This document shows positions 33,414 through 41,500 of a DNA stretch of 64,000 nucleotides, piece after piece. This DNA is from Geomonas ferrireducens (GTDB lineage: Bacteria > Desulfobacterota > Desulfuromonadia > Geobacterales > Geobacteraceae). A program made the position numbers and the translations under genes. The notes beneath the pieces are model-generated. The model was given only the letters and a program-made list of their open reading frames with translations, made no database searches and was not told the DNA's origin. Within the stretch, counting starts at the first letter, position 1. Every line of letters begins with the position of its first letter. Location: the NCBI RefSeq assembly GCF_004917065.1, contig NZ_SSYA01000001.1:1806161-1870160 (forward strand), given 5' to 3'.

Positions 33414-34673
33414 CTACACTCCTTCCACCCTCTTAAGTGGCAGCACCTTGGCACCGACTTTCAGCCCATCCAAATAATCTGCCCAGGTCTGCATCATCTT
33501 CCGTCTCTCTGAGAGATGGGCGGTTCTATTGTAAGCCCTTCCGTTCGGGTCTTTGACTGCGTGCCCCAACTGATGCTCCACTAGGTCGACACGGCATTGC
33601 AGGACCTCGTCGAGAATGGTTCGCGCTAGGGCCCGGAACCCGTGGGCCGTCATCTCGCCTTTGAACCCCATGCGGTCAAGGGCCGCATTGATCGCCATAT
33701 TGCTCATCGGCCGGGTAAAGGAGCGTGCAGAAGGGAAGACGTAACGGCTATGTCCCGTTAGCGCATGAAGGGCCTGCAGGATCGCCACAGCCTGAGCTGA
33801 AAGGGGAACGAGGTGCTTTTCACCCTTCCTATCTTCTTTTACGCGCTTCTTCAGCTTCATGCGCTCGATCGGGATATTCCACTCTGCCGCCTCCAGGTCG
33901 AACTCCGACCACTCAGCTTGCCGAAGCTCTCCCGGGCGTAGGAAGACAAGGGGAGCGAGTCGCAGGGCGCACTGTACTGTAAAGGTACCGTTGAAGCCAT
34001 CGATAGCCCTGAGTAGGCCGGCAACCTCTTTAGGATCGGTAATCGCCGCATGGTGTTTCTGGCTCCGTGGTGGCAGTAATCCCTTGAGATCCGCTGTCGG
34101 ATCACGTTCCGCCCGACCGCTTCCAACAGCATAGCGGAAGATTTGCCCTATCATGAACTTTACCCGGTGGGCCGTTTCGAGCGCAACCGCCTCTATCCTC
34201 CGAAGAACCTTAAGCACGTCTGGTGCCTTCAGCTCTGCGATCGGCCTTGCACCAATATCGGGAAAGACGTACTGCTCAAGTCGACGCAAGACCCAATAGG
34301 AGTGAGACTCCGACCAGGTAGGTGAAAACTTGGTATGCCACTCCCGGGCGACAACTTCGAAGCTATTTGCTCCGGCCTCCTGGCGGGCAGCCTTCTTTGC
34401 TTTGTTTGCGTCCGAAGGGTCAATGTCGTTGGCGAGTAGAGTTTTTGCATCATCCCGGCGTTTGCGGGCGTCGGAGAGGGAGACAGCAGGGTAGGCGCCG
34501 AGAGCTAGAGTTTTGCGCTTTCCGTCGAAGCGGTAATCGAGGCGCCACAGCTTTCCGTTGGTGGGGGTGAGGAGGAGGTACAGGCCGAAGCCGTCAGCGA
34601 GCTTGTAATCCTTTTCCTTTGGCTTTGCGCTTCTAATCTGCATGTCCGATAGCGGCTGAATCCGTTTTGGCAT
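33414..34673 (-). CDS. int: Tyrosine recombinase (integrase) of island A
   Basis: A 419-residue P4-type phage integrase. The N-terminal arm-binding domain (DUF4102-like) is SDMQIRSAKPKEKDYKLADGFGLYLLLTP. The catalytic domain has the first arginine in LRPGELR near residue 278, the HGFR box near 358 and the tyrosine in GRAYNRTAHL near 395. AAAGGAGATCTG precedes ATG 34673. The gene ends against the operon to its left and starts near the tRNA-Ser repeat at 34850, where integrases of such islands usually sit. Confidence 0.92.
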   Translation of the reverse strand: MPKRIQPLSDMQIRSAKPKEKDYKLADGFGLYLLLTPTNGKLWRLDYRFDGKRKTLALGAYPAVSLSDARKRRDDAKTLLANDIDPSDANKAKKAARQEAGANSFEVVAREWHTKFSPTWSESHSYWVLRRLEQYVFPDIGARPIAELKAPDVLKVLRRIEAVALETAHRVKFMIGQIFRYAVGSGRAERDPTADLKGLLPPRSQKHHAAITDPKEVAGLLRAIDGFNGTFTVQCALRLAPLVFLRPGELRQAEWSEFDLEAAEWNIPIERMKLKKRVKEDRKGEKHLVPLSAQAVAILQALHALTGHSRYVFPSARSFTRPMSNMAINAALDRMGFKGEMTAHGFRALARTILDEVLQCRVDLVEHQLGHAVKDPNGRAYNRTAHLSERRKMMQTWADYLDGLKVGAKVLPLKRVEGV

Positions 34674-35065
34674 CAGATCTCCTTTTTGACGGTACCGGAG
34701 GTGCGATTTTGGCGGGATACCGCCAAGGCTGCCGTCAAAATAGATGAATGACACCATAGCAAAATGAATGTTGCTGAACAACCCAAAAAGAAAAAGCCCT
34801 GATTTCTCAGGGCTTCGTGTCCAACGTTGAAGGACGTTGGTTTTTTAGGTGGCGGAGAGATAGGGATTCGAACCCTAGGTACCTTTCGGTACACCTGATT
34901 TCGAGTTTAACGTGCCAACCTCTATGCTGCTACATATTCATATCACACTCTGTTCAAATAGCTGTAATTGCTACTTTTATTAGTTGATTGACTTATACTG
35001 CTCTATACGGTATTGTTCCCTTGTCTGCTACATATGTGCTACATATTTTCCAGAAGGGGGAAGCC
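34674..35065. other. Junction between islands A and B
   Basis: Contains two hairpins (34793-34818 and 34822-34845) and the middle copy of the attachment repeat (34850-34906). After the repeat the sequence is AT-rich and leads into the island B integrase. No gene is supported apart from promoter-proximal sequence. Confidence 0.7.
34850..34906. repeat. Attachment site repeat (tRNA-Ser 3' end), middle copy
   Basis: 57 bases identical to 44584-44640, the 3' part of tRNA-Ser(CGA). They start at the encoded CCA end and run to the anticodon stem. This is the left boundary of island B and the right boundary of island A. Confidence 0.93.
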
Positions 35066-36472
35066 ATGCCCAAGAAAGCCCTATCAGCATCAGTCATCCA
35101 GAAGCTGCCCTACGCCCCGCAGGGGAAGCAGGAAGTTTACTTTGACACCCGTGTTGCCGGATTCGGCGTCAGGGTGTCGGCTAACTCGAAAACCTACTTT
35201 GTCCAGACCAGGGTGAGGGGGCGTGTTAACTCCAGTGGACGGCCTTTAGAAATCAAGGAGTCGCTGGGGAAGGTGCAGATCCAAAATAGCAAGGTTGACG
35301 TTAAGGGATTCGAAGCGGCTTTAGAGCAGGCGCAGCAGATCATCAAAGATGCAGAGCGTGGCATCACGCCAGATGATCGGCAAAGAGAAGCGCGGGAGCA
35401 ACGCCAACAAGAGGAACGGGCGCGGAAGGTTGAGGAGGAGAAGGACATCACCTTGGAAACGCTCTTCACACGCTACATTGCGATGAAGACGGCCAAGGGG
35501 AAGCTCAAGGCATCAACTGCCGCACAGTACAAGATGAGTATGGAGACGCACTTCGCTGATTGGCTCCAGCGTCCGGCGAGAGAGATTACGGCAGGAATGG
35601 TTGAAGACCGACACATTGAAATTGGCAAGGGGAAAACCGCGCAGAAGTACACGACCAAGAAGGGGAACGAACGGAGAGGGCAACGGGGCGGGAAGGGTGC
35701 CGCTGACCTTGCAATGCGGGTACTACGTGCGGTCCTTTCCTATGGCGTAGCCGTTTATGACGATGTATTTCTCAAGAACCCGGTGGGGATCTTGTCAAAA
35801 ACAGATGGATGGTACAAGCTTGACCGCCGGGAGAGCTATATCGCCACTGACCAGCTCAAGGCGTGGTTCGAGGGGCTGGATAAACTCGACAGCCCGGCGA
35901 GCCGCACCGTCCTAATCCTTGGCCTATTCACTGGAGCGCGGAAGAATGAGATACTGCGGCTCAAGTGGTCCGACCTCGACCTTGAGACGGGCATAGGCAC
36001 ATTCAGGGAGACGAAGAACGGAAAGACACTGGTGGTGCCTATCGCACAGTATGCCGTGGCCGCACTCAAGGAGTATCAAGCGCAGTCATACTCCGGCCCC
36101 GATGGCTACGTGTTTCCCTCCCACGGCCAGACCGGCCACCTACGCGACCCCCGCAAGTCTCTTGAGAAGGTGACACAGGAGAGCGGCGTTAACTTCATGC
36201 TGCACGACTTCCGGCGGAGCTTCTTGACCTTCTGTAATGCGATCCAGATTCCAGCGTGGACGCAGAAGCGCCTTGTAAATCATGCGAAGCCGGATGATGT
36301 GACGCAAGGATACGTTCAACATGAGATCGAATTCCTGCGGCGTGACGTTGAATCCGTGGCAAAGTTCATCTTGGATCATGCAGAGCTGGTTGTTTCCCCT
36401 TTATCAACAGTTGCCGCGCCTACAGCAAAGGTCGTGCGTTTGGAACAACGCCGAAAGAGCAAGGCTGCATAA
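35066..36472 (+). CDS. int: Tyrosine recombinase (integrase) of island B
   Basis: A 468-residue phage-type integrase. The N-terminal arm-binding region (VYFDTRVAGFGVRVSANSKT) precedes a coiled, basic linker and a core-binding region (TLETLFTRYIAMKTAKGKLK). The catalytic residues appear in LFTGARKNEILRL (Arg), HDFRRSFLT (HxxR) and the tyrosine of VTQGYVQHE. The frame opens at 34988, but ATG 35066 follows AAGGGGGAAGCC and starts the family-typical MPKKALSASVIQKLP. A terminator follows at 36495-36534. Confidence 0.92.
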   Translation: MPKKALSASVIQKLPYAPQGKQEVYFDTRVAGFGVRVSANSKTYFVQTRVRGRVNSSGRPLEIKESLGKVQIQNSKVDVKGFEAALEQAQQIIKDAERGITPDDRQREAREQRQQEERARKVEEEKDITLETLFTRYIAMKTAKGKLKASTAAQYKMSMETHFADWLQRPAREITAGMVEDRHIEIGKGKTAQKYTTKKGNERRGQRGGKGAADLAMRVLRAVLSYGVAVYDDVFLKNPVGILSKTDGWYKLDRRESYIATDQLKAWFEGLDKLDSPASRTVLILGLFTGARKNEILRLKWSDLDLETGIGTFRETKNGKTLVVPIAQYAVAALKEYQAQSYSGPDGYVFPSHGQTGHLRDPRKSLEKVTQESGVNFMLHDFRRSFLTFCNAIQIPAWTQKRLVNHAKPDDVTQGYVQHEIEFLRRDVESVAKFILDHAELVVSPLSTVAAPTAKVVRLEQRRKSKAA

Positions 36473-36494
36473 GCCGCATTTGTAAATCCCCCTC

Positions 36495-36534
36495 GAAACG
36501 CCCGGTTACTACCTGCCTGGGCGTTTCTTTTTTT
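36495..36534 (+). terminator. Terminator after the island B integrase
   Basis: GAAACGCCC pairs with GGGCGTTTC, followed by TTTTTTT. Confidence 0.85.
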
Positions 36535-36631
36535 AGAGAAATGGCAAACGCCTTGAACACAGAAATAATCTCCTGTAGAACATTCAATAACAGCTACACA
36601 CCCGGTTAGTTCATCCCTGCATGGGTTACTG

Positions 36632-36682
36632 AATCCCGGACTGATAGACCTGATAAAGGCTCTATTGGTCCGGGATTTTTTG
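36632..36682 (+). terminator. Second terminator upstream of the excisionase gene
   Basis: AATCCCGGAC and GTCCGGGATT pair across a 26-base loop and end in TTTTTTG. It insulates the excisionase gene from the integrase. Confidence 0.7.
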
Positions 36683-36747
36683 TTTCGGGCTGATAGGCGA
36701 CCAACCCCTGGACTTACCTCAAGGGCAACGAGAAAAGGAGAAGCAAA

Positions 36748-36978
36748 ATGGCAACGGTAGAAAAGTGGCTGACTATTTCGGAAATGGCGGAAAGAAGCGG
36801 GTTCTCTAAGAGCTTCTTTTACTGCAACCGCTCCTTGGCTAATCAAGGGCTTAAGGCAGCATCACTACCGCCCATGGTGGGCATTGGTAGAAGTGTCCGT
36901 TGTAAGGAATCTGCATTTGACGCCTGGATGGCTGGCGAGTTGGGAAGCGACAAGGGAGCCGTCCAGAAGGCTGCATAA
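36748..36978 (+). CDS. Excisionase/AlpA-type DNA-binding protein
   Basis: A 76-residue protein with a helix-turn-helix typical of excisionase or AlpA regulators: KWLTISEMAERSGFSKSFFYCNRSL, then PPMVGIGRSVRCKESAFDAWMAG, in which a strand-turn places a DNA contact. AAAAGGAGAAGCAAA precedes the ATG. It is the first gene of the rightward operon, 275 bases after the integrase, and probably controls excision. Confidence 0.75.
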   Translation: MATVEKWLTISEMAERSGFSKSFFYCNRSLANQGLKAASLPPMVGIGRSVRCKESAFDAWMAGELGSDKGAVQKAA

Positions 36979-37163
36979 AGAGAAAGCCCCCAACCACGGG
37001 CAATGGCAGGGGGCTCCAGGGTGCAACTATCAGGGGTGTGAGATGACAATACGCAACTGTAGTGAGTGGGTCAAGCCAATCACCTTGCTACTTCACCGGC
37101 TTTATATTCTACCTTTCCCGGTTGCATTGTGGATTCTTGGCCGGGCTGGGAAAGGGGGCCGCA

Positions 37164-37904
37164 GTGAATAGCAACGAACAAGCAGGCGCAAACTCGGGGG
37201 GATGGTTCAAGGCACATAGATCGCTTATCCACAGCGACATGTGGCTCGCTGAACCGTTCACCAGGGGGCAGGCATGGCTCGATCTTATCGGGCTAGCAAA
37301 CTACCAGGCGGGGCAGATTCGTCGGCGTGGGATTCCGGTAACAGTGCACAGAGGTCAGGTAGGATGGTCACAAGAGGCACTTGCGGTCAGGTGGAAGTGG
37401 AGCGTAGGCAAGGTTAAGCGCTTCTTGAAGGAAATGAAGATTGATGGGCGAATTAGCATCGAAACGGTCCTGAAAAACGTCAAGGTAACATCCTTAATTA
37501 CAATGACAAATTACGCCAGATACCAAGGAAGCGGACCTGAAGACGGACCTGAAGACGGACCTGGAATAAGAAGTGAAGAAGGCAACAAGAAAAAACACAC
37601 AAACCCTCCCCGCCCCAAGCGGGGCGTGAGTGATAGAGAGCGGATTGCTTTTTTTGAGACCCTTTGGGACGTGTACCCAAAGAAGGACGAGAGCACAAAG
37701 GCGCAGGCACTTGCGTATTACAGGTCCAGCGTGAAGACCAAGAGCGACATGGACCTGATCGATTTCGCTCTCGGCGACTACCTCGAATACCTGAAGGTCA
37801 ACAAGACGGAGCCACAGTACATAAAAGGCGGTGCCGCGTTCTTCTATGACTGGGCTGACTGGATTCCCAAGGAGGTGGCGGATGGAGACCAGCAAACTGG
37901 ATAG
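37164..37904 (+). CDS. Island B replication protein
   Basis: A 246-residue protein with a winged-helix N-terminal half (GWFKAHRSLIHSDMWLAEPFTR, VGKVKRFLKEMKIDGR). A linker follows in which GPEDGPEDGPG is a 12-base in-frame tandem repeat. The C-terminal part (LWDVYPKKDESTKAQALAYYRS, YIKGGAAFFYDWADW) matches phage replication initiator or DnaT-like loader proteins. GTG 37164 is chosen because AAAGGGGGCC lies upstream and the earlier in-frame stretch lacks a ribosome binding site. It shares layout with the island A replication gene. Confidence 0.7.
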   Translation: MNSNEQAGANSGGWFKAHRSLIHSDMWLAEPFTRGQAWLDLIGLANYQAGQIRRRGIPVTVHRGQVGWSQEALAVRWKWSVGKVKRFLKEMKIDGRISIETVLKNVKVTSLITMTNYARYQGSGPEDGPEDGPGIRSEEGNKKKHTNPPRPKRGVSDRERIAFFETLWDVYPKKDESTKAQALAYYRSSVKTKSDMDLIDFALGDYLEYLKVNKTEPQYIKGGAAFFYDWADWIPKEVADGDQQTG

Positions 37905-38049
37905 GCAAGCTCAACTCGAAGCACTGGCGAAGGCGATACGAGCGAAGAGGGTGCACGCGATTACTCCAATAGGTTCAGGGGCGATCAGGGCTGCAGTTAA
38001 CAGACTGTCGCCGGACAAGGCATACCAGGATAAGGAGAAGAAACAATGA
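37882..38049 (+). CDS. Small basic hypothetical protein (55 residues)
   Basis: METSKLDRQAQLEALAKAIRAKRVHAITP..., with a basic helix and no recognised family. GGAGG precedes ATG 37882. It overlaps the 3' end of the replication gene by 23 bases, and its stop overlaps the next start (ATGA), so all three are co-translated. It may be a small replication accessory. Confidence 0.5.
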   Translation: METSKLDRQAQLEALAKAIRAKRVHAITPIGSGAIRAAVNRLSPDKAYQDKEKKQ

Positions 38050-38348
38050 CGGCATTTGAGCTGCCTTTAAACGGCGGGGAGAAAATCAAGGTTGGGGTGA
38101 AGAAATACAGGGGAGTCGAAATTCTCTCAATCCGCAAGTGGTTCCTCAACGCCTACGAGCAAAAGTGGTTTCCGACTACGAAGGGAATCAACCTTTCAGT
38201 CCAGAGGTGGCGGCAGATCCTCCCGGAACTGGAGCGGCTGCTTGATATCGAAGACGAGGGACCGACTGAAGCGACTGTACAGCAAGCCACCCATGTTAAC
38301 ACGGAGAGCAAACAAAGGGCCAAGGGCTCGAAGGAGAAGAAGCAATGA
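38046..38348 (+). CDS. PC4-like (p15 coactivator) ssDNA-binding protein
   Basis: A 100-residue protein. KVGVKKYRGVEILSIRKWF followed by FPTTKGINLSVQRWRQILPELERLL is the PC4/YdbC pattern: two strands, the 'IR.w' helix entry and 'tKGI.L'. Such proteins bind single-stranded DNA, and the place in a replication module fits. The C-terminus is Lys/Gln-rich (KQRAKGSKEKKQ). Both ends overlap neighbours by ATGA. Confidence 0.7.
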   Translation: MTAFELPLNGGEKIKVGVKKYRGVEILSIRKWFLNAYEQKWFPTTKGINLSVQRWRQILPELERLLDIEDEGPTEATVQQATHVNTESKQRAKGSKEKKQ

Positions 38349-39052
38349 CAGGTTACGGACTAGATTACGGCAACCCGGTAGGGTCGGCGATTGGCGCTTA
38401 CACAGCGATCAGGGCTTCTCAACGCGCAGACAAGGAACAGGAAAGGCAAGACGAAGAGTTCCAGCAGCGCAAGGCTATCGCCAATCAGGAGATGTCTTTG
38501 CGCCAGGAGGCCAACGACAGGGAGGCTACCAAGTTCAACGACTCCCGCCTTGTCAACGAGGGGGCTGCTCTCCAGGCAGAAATGCGTTCCTATCAGGCAC
38601 AGGGTATGCCGATCCCGGACGAAGTTGTTGACCGCGCTCAGAAGCACCTGGGGAACGCTGGCATAAAGATGGCGCTCGCCTACTCTGCCGGAGCCCCTAC
38701 GCCGGGCATCATTGACAGGGCGTTTGCCACCGGGACGGTGCCGGAGATCTACCGCGACCCCAAGTTCACCGACCTCCGCAAGGCCGAGATCGACAAGGCG
38801 ATGGTTGCGCTTGGGGATCTTCTCGGGCCGCAGGGGGCGGAACAGCAGCCCCAGCAGTCTGCGATTGCCGCAAGCCAGCAACCGCCCCTGAGTAACGTGG
38901 AGCGCCGACGCTCGCCGCTGCCGCCCGCTGCCGCTGCCGCCCGCTGCCGAATCCGCCCCGCAACCGGGAAGCCAGGTCGTAGCCAAGAACCAGTTACTTT
39001 CCTCCATGACGGAGCTTTTCAGGGAAGACCTGATGAAGGGCAAGCTGGATGA
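38345..39052 (+). CDS. N-terminal half of the split island B gene
   Basis: The frame from 38345 yields 235 residues. The last 30 or so (RCRIRPATGKPGRSQEP and following) are out of frame after the 16-bp duplication, so the real product up to that point is about 195 residues. Coiled-coil-like regions lie near residues 25-80. It overlaps the PC4-like gene by ATGA, so it is translated. Confidence 0.7.
   Translation: MTGYGLDYGNPVGSAIGAYTAIRASQRADKEQERQDEEFQQRKAIANQEMSLRQEANDREATKFNDSRLVNEGAALQAEMRSYQAQGMPIPDEVVDRAQKHLGNAGIKMALAYSAGAPTPGIIDRAFATGTVPEIYRDPKFTDLRKAEIDKAMVALGDLLGPQGAEQQPQQSAIAASQQPPLSNVERRRSPLPPAAAAARCRIRPATGKPGRSQEPVTFLHDGAFQGRPDEGQAG
38915..38946. repeat. 16-bp tandem duplication causing a frameshift
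   Basis: The unit ccgctgccgcccgctg occurs at 38915-38930 and 38931-38946 without any base between. Loss of one copy restores the long frame. Sixteen bases is one more than a multiple of three. Confidence 0.93.
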
Positions 39053-40256
39053 CGGCAACGCGCCCAAGGATGCGCGGATTGTGGACATACACCCTTCCCC
39101 TGACGGCAAGGGCGTCGCGCTGGAAGCGGAGTTCACCCGGCAGGACGGAACTACCTACAATGCGCCGTTAACAGAGAACAGGAGCGCCGACCCGAACGAC
39201 CGGGTGAAGTTCCTTCCCGTTGACGCGATGATGAACCACATCACGGCGGAGCGGGCGCTGATTGCCGGGCTCGATGCGGCGCGGGCGAAGTATGGCGACA
39301 AGGAAGTTATCTCCCGGATGGACAAGCTGACCGCCGAAGAGCGGGACCGGACACAGGCGATAGCGAGAAACAAGCCCATCGTGGAACAACTCAAGAAGCA
39401 AGCCGCCCAGCTCAAGGCGTCCGGCGACGAATACGGCGCAAACAAGGCGGCAATGGCAGCGGCGGCTATCGAAACCGGCGACTCCGGCAGGGAGCTTGCG
39501 CCGATCTTGCAGTTTGGAATACGGGAGCCCAAAGAGGCCGCGATCCACACGAGCCCCAACATTACCAAGGCTCCGCAGGGGGCGAAGGATTCGCAGGGCA
39601 ACCCGGTCAAGGCTGGCACTCTCGTCTACATGACGACCAAGGGTGACAAGACCACCTACGACCCGGCCTACATCAAGCCCGAAAGAGGGGGCGGCAGGGG
39701 CGGCATCGGCCACCTACCCGCTGATGCTCAGATGGTGGAGTATCTGGTCGCTAGTGGCATCGCACCGGATCGGAAGACAGCATACGGCGTGGTTAAGCGG
39801 AGCAGGGAGAACCCTGTAGAGGTGATTTCAAAGCTTGCCACCGCTGCCATGAAGGCACAGGCCGCCGCCTACCTCCGCCCTGGTATGCCGGGGTACAAGA
39901 CCGAAAAAGAGATCATGGAAGAAGCTCGTTCTATGGTAGAGAAGGTATCGGCGATGGGGGAGCCCTCTGCGATCACGACAGCGAAGCCGAGCATCGCCGA
40001 TACGCAGGATGTGTTTTCATCCTCCCTTATCCCGCTTCTTAAGTACGGGAACGGCGTCGAGGGGGCACCTTCAGCGATCACCGTCCTCGATCCCGGCAGC
40101 GAAGGAAGCACCCGCGTACCAGCATCAAAGGACACCAAACAATCGAAGGCCCCGCTCAAACCTGCACCCGGCCCCATCAGGGCAACAAAGGTCTTCGAAA
40201 ACCGCCCTTACTTTAAGGACTCGAAGGGCCAATGGTTCGAGGCCGACGAACTGTAG
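39006..40256 (+). CDS. C-terminal half of the split island B gene
   Basis: A 416-residue frame starting at an internal ATG. Without the duplication it would be the continuation of the 38345 gene. Contains VISRMDKLTAEERDRTQAIA, an Ala/Lys-rich helical stretch and a Pro/Lys-rich end. No ribosome binding site of note precedes 39006, so translation from there is doubtful. The family is not recognised. Confidence 0.6.
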   Translation: MTELFREDLMKGKLDDGNAPKDARIVDIHPSPDGKGVALEAEFTRQDGTTYNAPLTENRSADPNDRVKFLPVDAMMNHITAERALIAGLDAARAKYGDKEVISRMDKLTAEERDRTQAIARNKPIVEQLKKQAAQLKASGDEYGANKAAMAAAAIETGDSGRELAPILQFGIREPKEAAIHTSPNITKAPQGAKDSQGNPVKAGTLVYMTTKGDKTTYDPAYIKPERGGGRGGIGHLPADAQMVEYLVASGIAPDRKTAYGVVKRSRENPVEVISKLATAAMKAQAAAYLRPGMPGYKTEKEIMEEARSMVEKVSAMGEPSAITTAKPSIADTQDVFSSSLIPLLKYGNGVEGAPSAITVLDPGSEGSTRVPASKDTKQSKAPLKPAPGPIRATKVFENRPYFKDSKGQWFEADEL

Positions 40257-40313
40257 GCGGAGAGACCACCCGCCCCTGCCGCTACAGGGCTGCGGGGGCG
40301 CTACTGAGGAAAG

Positions 40314-40351
40314 CGGCAGGTGTTCGAGGGAAATGGACACCTGCCCCTCCT
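40314..40351. terminator. Bidirectional terminator at the end of the split gene
   Basis: GGCAGGTGT and ACACCTGCC pair across 13 bases, followed by CCTCCTTT. It sits between convergent genes. Confidence 0.6.
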
Positions 40352-40609
40352 TTAGCGCCCGCTTGATGCCCGCTCGTATCTGTCGGCTCCCTCGTCCGTC
40401 ATGCTGTCTGGTCGGCAGAAAAACACAGAAACAGATGCAACCAGGGCGATCAAAACGAACAGGCCGATGAATCCCACCACGCTTTCCCGCACTCGCCTCC
40501 CGAGACGGGCAAGAGAAGCGTCTTCAAAGAAGAAAATTGAGGGCACGCTGAAAAAGGCCGCCCCGGCAGTGGCTATCATAAGAACCATTTTCACCTTGTC
40601 GTAGTCCAA
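40352..40609 (-). CDS. Small membrane protein (85 residues)
   Basis: Two hydrophobic segments: VLMIATAGAAFFSVPSIFFF near residues 9-28 and VVGFIGLFVLIALVASVSVFFC near 44-65, with a charged C-terminus. I recognise no family. The small two-helix layout fits holin-like or toxin-like proteins, but nothing else in this neighbourhood supports either. It is transcribed against the operon to its left. Confidence 0.5.
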   Translation of the reverse strand: MDYDKVKMVLMIATAGAAFFSVPSIFFFEDASLARLGRRVRESVVGFIGLFVLIALVASVSVFFCRPDSMTDEGADRYERASSGR

Positions 40610-40839
40610 CCGTCCACTCTCCTTTGCAATGCCCGCTGTAGTTTCGAAAGCGATTGTCGTTTATCACAGAGGGCGGCTTTTGTAGTCTTTCTTTCTCCCC
40701 AACAGTACCCTCACTTTAGTTTCCCTTTTAGAATGTCCCGTATTTACTGATTACCCGTAAAGCCACGCCAATGCAGGTTCTAGGTCTATGCTATCCGCTG
40801 CTAACCGACTCTGTTGCTATGTGACAGCAAAACGGTTGC

Positions 40840-41316
40840 TCATAAAAAGCTCTGGTACTTCTCGGCAAGCTCGGGGTGGCTCGATCTGCGCTTTTTATTT
40901 ATGAAGCATCCACCGCAGTTACAGGCGTTGAGAGCAGCCGAATACCTATTGCGACATACAGGGCAAAACAGCGAGGTTCCCTTTCTGTATTGCTTTCTTA
41001 TCGTCTCACTGAACTTACCAACAACATGGAGTACGACACCATTCGCCTTGAATGGCGAGTTGCCAGTGGTACAATGTGCGGATCTGTGTCCAGCATTTCC
41101 GCCGCGTCCTTCCTGATACTTAGCCTGTGGGCCACCACGGCCATGAAGGTGCCACGTCCGGCAATGAATACACCAGAACCGCAGATGATACTCTTCGTCG
41201 TCGTACGTCCGCACAACAGGAAAAATCTGGCCATTCTGTTCTTCAACGTCGATCACTTCCTGGTCCATGCGGAATAGCTGCAACAATTCTTCTTGAGCCA
41301 ACTCTTTATTGTGCAT
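40840..41316 (-). CDS. Zinc-ribbon-type hypothetical protein
   Basis: A 158-residue protein with two CxxC pairs (CIHCRTWH and CPVC) plus a cluster NACNCGGC, so a metal site is likely. The N-terminus is acidic (ELAQEELLQLFRMDQEVIDV). AACCAAGGAGGGGATGCA precedes the ATG, a strong ribosome binding site. It is divergent from the TIR-like gene, 184 bases away. No family is named; it could be a regulator or nuclease-like zinc protein. Confidence 0.6.
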   Translation of the reverse strand: MHNKELAQEELLQLFRMDQEVIDVEEQNGQIFPVVRTYDDEEYHLRFWCIHCRTWHLHGRGGPQAKYQEGRGGNAGHRSAHCTTGNSPFKANGVVLHVVGKFSETIRKQYRKGTSLFCPVCRNRYSAALNACNCGGCFINKKRRSSHPELAEKYQSFL

Positions 41317-41500
41317 TGCATCCCCTCCTTGGTTACGTGCCCCACTCGGCTATGTTTTGTATCAGGTTTAATCCAGTAAGGGAAGTATGATTGTGGTGCT
41401 ACGTTTATGCTTTACAAATTACTTAGTTATGTTATGTATTGCCATTGAGACACAGGGTTAGCTGGACTGTTGTCGGTAGCTTCACTAGGGGGGAGTACTG

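Larger units (their letters stand above)
26080..34850. mobile_element. Putative integrative island A (phage-satellite type)
   Basis: A run of mostly minus-strand phage-type genes: integrase at the right end beside the 57-bp tRNA-Ser repeat, a 143-residue protein, an AlpA-type regulator, a replication protein, small unknown genes, and cargo at the far end. No capsid, terminase or tail genes are seen, so it looks like a satellite or mobilisable island, not a full prophage. The right border is well supported by the integrase next to the repeat; the left border is approximate. Confidence 0.55.
38345..40256 (+). pseudogene. Large island B gene interrupted by a 16-bp duplication
   Basis: Two reading frames cover this span: 38345-39052 (235 residues, starting MTGYGLDYGNPVGSAIGAYT) and 39006-40256 (416 residues). 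At 38915-38946 the 16-base unit ccgctgccgcccgctg occurs twice in direct tandem. If one copy is removed, the frame runs on through SPLPPAAESAPQPGSQVVAK into MTELFREDLMKGK, giving one product of about 631 residues. The N-terminal part is coiled and acidic/basic alternating (RADKEQERQDEEFQQRKAI); the C-terminal part ends KDSKGQWFEADEL. The family is not recognised; a structural or injected phage-like protein is a guess. Confidence 0.75.

Noticed and set aside
34850-34906. Second tRNA-Ser gene
   Set aside because: Only the 3' part is present; after position 34906 the sequence leaves the tRNA, so it is an attachment remnant.
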